This document shows, in pieces, positions 1 to 6,121 of a stretch of 12,057 nucleotides of DNA (the first letter of the stretch is position 1; the number at the start of each line of letters is the position of its first letter). Below the pieces are notes generated by a model. That model was not told where the DNA came from. It searched no databases and worked only from the letters and a program-made list of their open reading frames with translations. The position numbers were made by a program, and so were the translations under genes. Location of the stretch: positions 1-12,057 of the forward strand of contig JAGDMY010000016.1 of assembly GCA_017860765.1 (NCBI GenBank), in the 5' to 3' direction. Source of the stretch: Chloroflexota bacterium. Lineage in GTDB: Bacteria; Chloroflexota; Dehalococcoidia; Dehalococcoidales; UBA3254.

Positions 1-1045
1 CGGTTGTGCTACCTCTACCCCAACTCAGACTTCCAAACCTGCTCCAACCACAACCTCTGCACCGGCAACCACTGCACCGCCCTCTACCAGCCAGCCTGCC
101 CCCCAGGCCTACAAATGGAAAATCGAGACTTATCTTGCCAACACTGATACCTCGGTCAGCGGTAATATAGATAAACTGATTGAGATGATCAAAACCAATA
201 CCAAAGGGCAAATTGAACTTACCAGATTCCCGGAGGGCTCCATCGTACCCGGCAAAGAAGTAGTTAACGCTACAGCTTCCGGTATGCTGGATGTAGCTGT
301 CAGCTATGGAGGCTATAATACAGGGGCTCTTCCAGCAGCTATAGTAGAGGATGGTCTGCCCATGCAGTGGACCAGCTCAGACCAGATGGACGGGATTATC
401 CCGGCTTTTGAAGATGTCTTGCGTCCCGAATATGCCAAGCTGGGTGTATATTTGTTGGGTCTTTATAACTGTTATGGCGGCGGCTACACCACTATGTTTA
501 CTAAGTCAGTAAATTCACTCGATGAGTTAAAAGGTAAAAAAGTCAGGGCTACAGGTGGGTACCTGACTTTATTACAGGCCCTGGGAGCTTCAACGAACAC
601 CCTGCCCCTGGGTGAAGTTTATCAGGCTCTGCAAACAGGAGCCATTGATGGTGTTTGCAGTGTAGCCAATGTTCAGACTGCCTTTAAATTCTATGAGGTC
701 GCAAAATTTGGTATATTGCCACAATTCAACGGCGGCTCCACTCATAGTGTTTTCATAAATCCGAAGAGCTGGAGCAATCTGCCCAAAGATCTGCAGGATA
801 CCGTTGTATCGACCTTTAAAGAATGGAGGGTCTGGGATTCCAAAACCTGGAACCCGGCTAATGTGGCAGTTCCAGTCTCTCAATTGGAAAGCCTGGGCGT
901 TAAGTTCGTTACACTATCTCAGTCTGACATCGATAAAATTATGGCAGCCGCCACTCTCATGTGGGATAACCAGGCCAAGGACCCCACTTCTGCGAAACTG
1001 GTTGAAATTGTCAGGAATTACAATAAGGCCAATCCGCCTAAATAG
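1..1045 (+). CDS. dctP: TRAP transporter solute-binding lipoprotein DctP (5' partial)
   Basis: Extracytoplasmic receptor of a tripartite ATP-independent periplasmic (TRAP) transporter; it captures an organic acid and hands it to the DctQM permease. The reading frame is open from base 2 and ends with TAG at 1043-1045. The first two codons read Gly-Cys, followed by a Thr/Pro/Ala-rich stretch of about 35 residues. This is most simply the end of a lipobox, with the lipidated Cys at bases 5-7 and a flexible linker, so only the signal peptide is missing. The receptor domain then starts near base 110 (YKWKIETYLA). Family features are a GKEVVNATASGMLDVAV segment, the LKGKKVRA segment carrying the conserved carboxylate-binding Arg, and GEVYQALQTGAIDGV. 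The visible part is 347 codons, normal for the family. The ATG at 185 is internal and not the real start. The substrate cannot be read from sequence; the neighbouring CoA-transferase suggests a short-chain carboxylate (inference). Confidence 0.93.
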   Translation, partial: GCATSTPTQTSKPAPTTTSAPATTAPPSTSQPAPQAYKWKIETYLANTDTSVSGNIDKLIEMIKTNTKGQIELTRFPEGSIVPGKEVVNATASGMLDVAVSYGGYNTGALPAAIVEDGLPMQWTSSDQMDGIIPAFEDVLRPEYAKLGVYLLGLYNCYGGGYTTMFTKSVNSLDELKGKKVRATGGYLTLLQALGASTNTLPLGEVYQALQTGAIDGVCSVANVQTAFKFYEVAKFGILPQFNGGSTHSVFINPKSWSNLPKDLQDTVVSTFKEWRVWDSKTWNPANVAVPVSQLESLGVKFVTLSQSDIDKIMAAATLMWDNQAKDPTSAKLVEIVRNYNKANPPK

Positions 1046-1066
1046 AACCACAGGCGTCAACTGAGG

Positions 1067-1093
1067 GTGAGCCAGGCGTTAAGCCTGGCTCAC
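1067..1093 (+). promoter_or_regulatory. Stem-loop between dctP and dctQ
   Basis: A perfect 11-bp inverted repeat, GTGAGCCAGGC (1067-1077) and GCCTGGCTCAC (1083-1093), encloses a 5-nt loop GTTAA. It lies 21 bp after the dctP stop and 26 bp before dctQ. The sequence after it is AT-rich but has no clean run of T, so a strong intrinsic terminator is not obvious. Structures at this position in transporter operons often protect the binding-protein mRNA or partly terminate transcription, giving more receptor than permease. That role is inferred here. Confidence 0.75.
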
Positions 1094-1119
1094 TTGTAAA
1101 ATTTTATCCGTGAAGGTTT

Positions 1120-1650
1120 ATGGATCAAGTTACTATCAAGAAGACCCCCATTAATCGTATTACAGGCTTTATTGACAGCCTGAGCGAGCATACCGGGGTA
1201 GTCATCAGTTTCCTTATCCCCGTGTCCGTTATCGTAGTATTATATGAGATCTTAGCCCGCCAATTAAACATTCCTCAGAATTTTACCATAGAGCTGGGCG
1301 AGTTCCTCTTTGGGGCAACCTTCGTTTTAGGCGGGGCCTATGCTCTGCGCTACGGGGCACATGTCACCGTAGACCTCCTGTGGGCCAAACTATCCTCTCG
1401 AAACAGGGCTATATTAGATTTGGTAACCAGCCTCTTCTTTTTATTTTTTGTAGGCGTTCTGATCTGGAAAGGCTGGGATGCAGCTTTTCGCGCCTTTTTG
1501 CTGGGGGAAAGAACCGAAAGTGCCTGGGCTCCGATCCGCTGGCCGATAAGGATGGTTATTCCAGTAGGAGCTTTCCTGCTCTTGCTGCAGGGTATAGCTA
1601 AGTTCATCAGGGATGTCCAGAAGGCTAAAGGAAGGGAAGCGAGCCAATGA
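1120..1650 (+). CDS. dctQ: TRAP transporter small permease subunit DctQ
   Basis: Small membrane subunit of the TRAP transporter, which pairs with DctM and docks the DctP receptor. The 176-residue protein has four hydrophobic segments, at roughly residues 26-46, 59-79, 96-118 and 143-163, the usual DctQ topology. The motif RYGAHVTVDLL (residues 77-87) in the second segment region is typical of the family. A weak Shine-Dalgarno (GAAGG, 5 nt before the ATG) supports the start. The end overlaps dctM by ATGA, indicating translational coupling. A subfamily resembling the mannitol/chloroaromatic-type small permeases is likely from the overall pattern, but this is recollection of the family only. Confidence 0.92.
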   Translation: MDQVTIKKTPINRITGFIDSLSEHTGVVISFLIPVSVIVVLYEILARQLNIPQNFTIELGEFLFGATFVLGGAYALRYGAHVTVDLLWAKLSSRNRAILDLVTSLFFLFFVGVLIWKGWDAAFRAFLLGERTESAWAPIRWPIRMVIPVGAFLLLLQGIAKFIRDVQKAKGREASQ

Positions 1651-2969
1651 GCGCCGGAGCAGCAACCGCCATTTTATTCGTCGGGTTAATCGTAGTTATT
1701 GCTACCGGTTTACCGGTGGTTTTCGTTCTGGGTGGCACAAGTTTAATTATAGCCTTGTTCTTATTGGGTCCCGATATGTTGGGAATGACAGTCAATGCCA
1801 TGTTCAGCGTCATGAACAATTTCGGCTTTTTAGCAGTGCCTCTTTTTATCTTTATGGCCGCAATCCTCGAGCGATCTGGTGTGGCAGACGACCTCTATGA
1901 AATGATGCATAAATGGTTTGGCGGGGTTCCCGGCGGACTGGCGATGGGAACCGTGGTTATCTGCACAATCTTCGCAGCTATGTCCGGCGTGAGCGCGGCA
2001 GGAATTGTGGCCATGGGCCTGATCGCTTTACCGAATATGCTGAAACGCAACTATGATAAGACCATTGCTATTGGCTGTGTAGCTGCCGGGGGAGGCTTAG
2101 GTCAACTCATTCCTCCCAGCAGCATGATGATTGTCTGGGCTTTGACAGCCGGAGAATCAATCGGACAAATGTTTATGGGTGGCATCATCCCTGGACTGAT
2201 ATTGGCAGTTTTTTACATCATATATATCGCCATAGCCTGCCGGATAGATCCCAAGAAGGGACCTCCTCTCCCCAAAGAAGAGAGGGCAAGCTGGAGCGAG
2301 AAGCTGGCCACGCTGAAGGCAGTGATCTTGCCCATCTTTTTAATTTTGGCTGTGTTAGGGTCTATGTTTGGCGGAATAGCCACGGCGACTGAGGCGGCTG
2401 CTATAGGGTCGCTGGGCGCCGTGATCTGTGCCCTTATCTACCGGCGATTTACGTGGCAGAATTTTATTAAATCCAATTTGGATACTTTTAAACTGGTGTG
2501 TATGGTATGCTGGATAGTGTCGGCCGGCATTACATTCGGCAATGTCTTCGCCGCTGTGGGCGGGCAACAATTTATCATCGGTGCCCTGAACTCCCTGGGA
2601 TTAAACCGCTGGGTGATCCTCATCGGAATCCAGCTGATTTATCTTTTCTTAGGTTGTTTGATGGATCCCTGGGCTATTATGATCCTCTCGATCCCTATTT
2701 TTGTACCGCTAATGCACAATCTTGGATTCAATACAATGTGGTTTGGCGTGCTGTTCATCATTAATATGGAGCTGGGATTCCTGACTCCTCCTTTTGGTCC
2801 CAACCTGTTCTATATGAAGGCGATCGTTCCCAAAGGTATCACCACCGTGGATATTTACAAATCTATCGTCCCTTTCATCTCCTTGCAGGCCCTCTGCCTG
2901 GCGATCTGCATGGCTTTCCCGATAACTATTACGTTTATTCCAGGGCTGCTTATTAAGGGGCCTGGATAG
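1647..2969 (+). CDS. dctM: TRAP transporter large permease subunit DctM
   Basis: Main transmembrane subunit of the TRAP transporter, driving organic-acid import with an ion gradient (normally Na+). It has 440 residues, the usual DctM length, with about a dozen hydrophobic segments. Family hallmarks include GFLAVPLFIFMAAILERSG near residue 55-75, the GLGQLIPPSSMMIVWA segment near residue 150 and the C-terminal LGFLTPPFGPNLF segment near residue 375. These two PP-containing re-entrant regions are characteristic. The ATG overlaps the dctQ stop (ATGA). No substrate specificity can be read. The 156-bp space that follows contains inverted repeats but no clear intrinsic terminator. Confidence 0.95.
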   Translation: MSAGAATAILFVGLIVVIATGLPVVFVLGGTSLIIALFLLGPDMLGMTVNAMFSVMNNFGFLAVPLFIFMAAILERSGVADDLYEMMHKWFGGVPGGLAMGTVVICTIFAAMSGVSAAGIVAMGLIALPNMLKRNYDKTIAIGCVAAGGGLGQLIPPSSMMIVWALTAGESIGQMFMGGIIPGLILAVFYIIYIAIACRIDPKKGPPLPKEERASWSEKLATLKAVILPIFLILAVLGSMFGGIATATEAAAIGSLGAVICALIYRRFTWQNFIKSNLDTFKLVCMVCWIVSAGITFGNVFAAVGGQQFIIGALNSLGLNRWVILIGIQLIYLFLGCLMDPWAIMILSIPIFVPLMHNLGFNTMWFGVLFIINMELGFLTPPFGPNLFYMKAIVPKGITTVDIYKSIVPFISLQALCLAICMAFPITITFIPGLLIKGPG

Positions 2970-3031
2970 GCTATCCCCACACAAACAAACCCGGCTTCCC
3001 GCAGAAGTTTGCATCCTGAAGGATTTACTAA

Positions 3032-3053
3032 TATTCTGATTCGTGTCAGAATA
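3032..3053. repeat. 8-bp inverted repeat downstream of dctM
   Basis: TATTCTGA (3032-3039) and TCAGAATA (3046-3053) are perfect inverted repeats with a 6-nt spacer. They are flanked by a second, imperfect pair, GGATTTAC (3021-3028) and GTAAATTCC (3058-3066). There is no T-tract, so a terminator is unlikely. An operator or leader structure for the following CoA-transferase gene is the better guess. Confidence 0.5.
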
Positions 3054-3056
3054 AAG

Positions 3057-3092
3057 GGTAAATTCCAGCGAAAAAAGAATATATAATTTACC
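3057..3092 (+). promoter_or_regulatory. Probable promoter with flanking inverted repeat upstream of the CoA-transferase
   Basis: A perfect -10 hexamer TATAAT lies at 3082-3087. No good -35 is present at 16-18 bp (for example TAAATT at 3059-3064). The perfect inverted repeat GGTAAATT (3057-3064) and AATTTACC (3085-3092) brackets the -35 to -10 interval. A strong -10 with a poor -35 inside a palindrome suggests a regulated promoter bound by a dimeric regulator. The regulator is not in the window. Confidence 0.45.
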
Positions 3093-3125
3093 GCAGGCGG
3101 ACCATTGAAGAAGGAGGAAATTCCA

Positions 3126-4433
3126 ATGAATTCCTATGCCAACGAATACAAGCGAAAGTTAACCACGCCAGAAAAAGCGGTGGGAACCATCAAAAATGGC
3201 GACACCATCTTACATAGCTTAAGCGTTGCCGAGCCTCCTGCCCTCCTGGGTGCGATAGCAGACCGGGCGCGGCAAGGTGACTTGAAAGACATCAAAGTCT
3301 TCACCATGAATCCGACCAAATATGCCGCCAACAGCGTCCTGGCTCCGGACGTTTCAGATTGTATTCAGACCTATACGTGGTTTGTCGGCCAATCAGACCG
3401 CTCTCTGGTTAAAGTGGGACTCAGCTATTATGTGCCCAACTATTTCCACCAGATCCCCCGGATAATCCGGGATTTCATGCAAGTTGATGTGGCGGTTGCC
3501 GATGTTTCCCCGATGGACAAAGCCGGCTATTTCAGTTTTGGCACCGCTAACGATATCACCTCCACTGCGGCCAGGCATTGCAAGCATCTAATTGTAGAAG
3601 TTAACCAGCATATGCCCCGTGTCTTTGGAGATTCGATGATACATATTTCTGAGGTCGATAAGATAGTCGAGAACCATGTTCCGCTTCAGCAGGTGAAACC
3701 GGCTGAGCCCCAACCTGAAGATGAAATTATAGGCCAGGCGATTGCCGAGATGGTGCCTGATGGGGCCACCATTCAGCTGGGAATAGGGGGTATTCCCAAC
3801 GCGGTGGCTAAATATCTCGTGAACCATAAGGACCTCGGCATCCATACCGAGCTCTTTTGCGAGGGCCTGGTAGACCTGATTGAAACGGGCGTTGTCACCG
3901 GCGAAAAAAAGACCCTGCACCAGAGAAAAAGCGTCTTTACCCTTGCCTTTGGCACCCAGAAGATGTATGAGTTCATGAATGATAACCCCGGCATTGAAAG
4001 CTACCCGGTATCTCATATGAACGATCCGGCGGTGATTGCCCAGAATGATAACCTGATTTCCATAAACTCTATCATCGAAGTTGACCTTTTGGGCCAGTGC
4101 AACGCGGAATACCTGGGTGGTTCACAATACAGCGGCACCGGGGGGCAGCTTGACTATGTGAGAGGAGCCTTCAATTCCAAGGGGGGAAAATCATTTCTGG
4201 CCTTTTATTCTACCGCTAAAAAAGGGGAGGCCTCCAGGATAGTGCCCCGTTTTAAGCCGGGCACTGTGGTAACAACTCCCCGCATGGACACCCATTATCT
4301 AGCCACCGAATATGGCATTGTCAATCTCAAAGGAAAATCTTCGCGGGAGCGGGCTCTGGATATTATCAGCCTGGCCCATCCTAAATTTAGAGATAGCTTG
4401 CTAATTGAAGCCGAGAATATGCACCTGGTATAA
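3126..4433 (+). CDS. Acetyl-CoA hydrolase / 4-hydroxybutyrate-type acyl-CoA:acetate CoA-transferase
   Basis: Class I CoA-transferase of the acetyl-CoA hydrolase/4-hydroxybutyrate CoA-transferase family. It moves CoA from acetyl-CoA (or another acyl-CoA) to a carboxylate via a glutamyl-CoA thioester. I chose ATG 3126 because AAGGAGG lies at 3111-3117, 8 nt upstream; an in-frame TTG at 3105 would place the Shine-Dalgarno inside the gene. The product is 435 residues, normal for the family. Hallmarks are VEVNQHMPRVFGDS, the GIGGIPNAVAKYL turn, IHTELFCEG with Glu242 as the expected catalytic residue, and the C-terminal GGQLDYVRGA and TEYGIVNLKGKSSRERA segments. The substrate is uncertain: 4-hydroxybutyrate, butyrate, propionate or succinate are all possible. 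Its position after a TRAP operon suggests it activates the imported acid, or exchanges CoA during its fermentation. It converges with the minus-strand gene, 24 bp apart, with no visible terminator. Confidence 0.9.
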   Translation: MNSYANEYKRKLTTPEKAVGTIKNGDTILHSLSVAEPPALLGAIADRARQGDLKDIKVFTMNPTKYAANSVLAPDVSDCIQTYTWFVGQSDRSLVKVGLSYYVPNYFHQIPRIIRDFMQVDVAVADVSPMDKAGYFSFGTANDITSTAARHCKHLIVEVNQHMPRVFGDSMIHISEVDKIVENHVPLQQVKPAEPQPEDEIIGQAIAEMVPDGATIQLGIGGIPNAVAKYLVNHKDLGIHTELFCEGLVDLIETGVVTGEKKTLHQRKSVFTLAFGTQKMYEFMNDNPGIESYPVSHMNDPAVIAQNDNLISINSIIEVDLLGQCNAEYLGGSQYSGTGGQLDYVRGAFNSKGGKSFLAFYSTAKKGEASRIVPRFKPGTVVTTPRMDTHYLATEYGIVNLKGKSSRERALDIISLAHPKFRDSLLIEAENMHLV

Positions 4434-4457
4434 GTGCCGGTTGGCCTTTGACAATGG

Positions 4458-5918
4458 CTAGTGGGACAGTCCGCTGGCCTTGAGAACGTATTGAAAAAGC
4501 TCCTTGCTGAAGTCGAAGACCAACTGGACATTTTCCAGTTCAATTTCCGCATTGTTGACATACTGCAGGCGCAGAAGGTCTCCATTGTAAAGCTCTGGCA
4601 GAACACCGCCAAAAAAGAACCCCAGCATCTCCATCGAGACGCAAAAACGTTGGACGGCCGGGTGGGAAAGCGGCAGGTCCAGAAAAATGCAGTCCACGCG
4701 TCTGGAACAAAGCTCGCGCAGGCGGAACCTGACCAGGTCTTCCAGGTCTTGACCGTATTCCACGACCTGCAAAAAGGCCCGGCTGGCCTCGGTTTGGATC
4801 TTCACATTAACCTGGGAGCGTTCCGGAAGTTCCGGCATATTGGCGGGGACGACTTTTCTACGCAGTTTTGACTTTTCATAAATACGCTGCAATATCCCGG
4901 CGTGGTGAGGGGGGGAAAATATCTCCCTGGCGGGTTCTTCATTCAATCGCAAATAATGCAGCACCACCGGGTAACGTTTCTGATTTTCCTTCTCCTGAAT
5001 ATCTTTAAAATACATGGATCCCGGGGTGAAGCCCAGTAATATGCCTGTCTCTGATGTATCGCCGGTGGAAAGCACCACACGTTGGGAATAGGGATGCGCC
5101 GTGACTGCTTCACCATAATACCCCAGCATGCCCGCCTTCTGAGCACAATCTATCAAATAGAGCTTCAATTTCTTAAAAAGGCCGCCTCCCCGGTAACGGG
5201 GGTCAACAATAGCTTGACCCGCTTCACCCACCGGAGCACCTGGACCTTCGCGCGTGACGGAAAGATGGCCAACAATTTCACCCGCAGAGGTAACCGCTAC
5301 TGCTGAAATCATTAGATGGCTCTCGAGAAGCTCACGGACTCTTTCGGGAAAGTAAAAATTATCTGTGGAATAGGTGTAACCGTAGCAGCGGTAGGCGCAG
5401 CGGGCCAGGCTCACCGCCTCATCCGGCCTCATCAATCGAATAGCGATATCTTCTTCGCCTGCCGGCGCTGCGGCCGCCTGGCCCGCCATTTCCTGAAGAA
5501 AGTTCTCGCGATTCATATCCGGCAGGTTTTTTACCAGCTCGACCCTCTTACCGCGCCGACCCAGATTCAAAAAATGGACCTCATCCGCGAAAGCTTTCAT
5601 AAGAAGGATACCCAGGCCGGACTCCTTCCCGCTTTCATACCGCCTGTAATCGAACGGCAGACCACGGTCCTCGACGGCTACCACGATCTGGCCCGGACGC
5701 CTGGTCACTTCTATGTCAAAATTGCCAATCTCACCTTCAAAAGCATGCTCAATGACATTGACACAGGCTTCTTCGACAACCAGTTCCATTCGACGCGACT
5801 CATCCTCTCCCAGGCCCAGCCTGACTGCGATCTCGCGGATTAGACTTATAGCCCCGGGCAGGAGGTCCAGCTTCGTCAGAAGGGTCAAGCGGGCAATTTG
5901 TTGTTCGGCTGCCTTCAT
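4458..5918 (-). CDS. RsbW/SpoIIAB-like anti-sigma ATPase fused to GNAT acetyltransferase-like domains
   Basis: A 486-residue two-part protein. Residues about 10-135 are a GHKL ATPase of the anti-sigma-factor serine kinase type. It has an N-box ELVVEEACVNVIEHAF (45-60, Glu50 and Asn54), a G1 box VEDRG (Asp84, Gly86) and a G2 box GLGILLMKAF (101-110). Residues about 157-330 look like a GNAT acetyltransferase, with VGHLSV and then the acetyl-CoA loop RYRGGGLFKKL (241-251). Residues about 370-455 (IFLDLPLSHP, then MLGFFFGGVLPEL) resemble the second half of another, degenerate GNAT unit. The kinase part would phosphorylate a STAS partner, and one is encoded at 10900 with a SpoIIE phosphatase at 8126. 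What the GNAT part modifies is unknown. No membrane segment or signal peptide is seen. The start is somewhat odd: the AGGAG Shine-Dalgarno lies 14 nt before the ATG, and an in-frame stop excludes a longer start. Confidence 0.88.
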   Translation of the reverse strand: MKAAEQQIARLTLLTKLDLLPGAISLIREIAVRLGLGEDESRRMELVVEEACVNVIEHAFEGEIGNFDIEVTRRPGQIVVAVEDRGLPFDYRRYESGKESGLGILLMKAFADEVHFLNLGRRGKRVELVKNLPDMNRENFLQEMAGQAAAAPAGEEDIAIRLMRPDEAVSLARCAYRCYGYTYSTDNFYFPERVRELLESHLMISAVAVTSAGEIVGHLSVTREGPGAPVGEAGQAIVDPRYRGGGLFKKLKLYLIDCAQKAGMLGYYGEAVTAHPYSQRVVLSTGDTSETGILLGFTPGSMYFKDIQEKENQKRYPVVLHYLRLNEEPAREIFSPPHHAGILQRIYEKSKLRRKVVPANMPELPERSQVNVKIQTEASRAFLQVVEYGQDLEDLVRFRLRELCSRRVDCIFLDLPLSHPAVQRFCVSMEMLGFFFGGVLPELYNGDLLRLQYVNNAEIELENVQLVFDFSKELFQYVLKASGLSH

Positions 5919-6121
5919 AGCACCAGCTTATTCTCCTTTCTTTTCTCTTGTGTATTGATAACAATAATCCCCTTGATATGCAAAGTCAATATTCTCGATT
6001 TGATCCTCATTTTAGCTGGGGCTAAAACCCGGTGGTAATATAAGCTGGATCAAATGAACCTGTACTTTAAAAGCAAAATTTATTATCCTAGTAGGACAAC
6101 TGGGTTGGATGGAGATGAAAT
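5919..6121. other. Divergent intergenic region rich in inverted repeats
   Basis: This 203-bp space separates the divergent RsbW-GNAT and serine hydrolase genes. It holds a 7-bp hairpin TTTTAGC-TGGG-GCTAAAA (6010-6027), nested inside 9-bp arms ATTTGATCC (5998-6006) and GGATCAAAT (6047-6055). A further 9-bp pair is CCAGCTTAT (5923-5931) and ATAAGCTGG (6040-6048). For the plus-strand gene, a -10-like TATTAT lies at 6081-6086 without a convincing -35, and GGAG at 6111-6114 is its Shine-Dalgarno. No RNA family or small ORF is recognised. Confidence 0.55.
5953..5989 (-). promoter_or_regulatory. Putative promoter for the RsbW-GNAT gene, with overlapping palindrome
   Basis: On the minus strand TTGACT (5989-5984) and TATTGT (5966-5961) are separated by 17 bp, a fair sigma-70/sigma-A match. 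The palindrome TATTG-ATAA-CAATA (5953-5966) covers the -10 and could be an operator. The predicted transcript would begin about 35 nt upstream of the ATG. Confidence 0.45.

Noticed and set aside
3032..3053. Inverted repeat as a rho-independent terminator of dctQM
   Set aside because: The stem is only 8 bp and AT-rich, and the following bases are A/G-rich, not a T-tract.
3588..4016. 142-codon minus-strand ORF inside the CoA-transferase, and the 5316-5843 plus-strand ORF inside the RsbW-GNAT gene
   Set aside because: Both lie wholly inside well-supported genes on the other strand, have no recognisable domains and no Shine-Dalgarno; they are shadows.
6010..6027. Hairpin TTTTAGC-TGGG-GCTAAAA as an intrinsic terminator
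   Set aside because: It is AT-rich at the base, has no following T-run, and both flanking genes point away from it.
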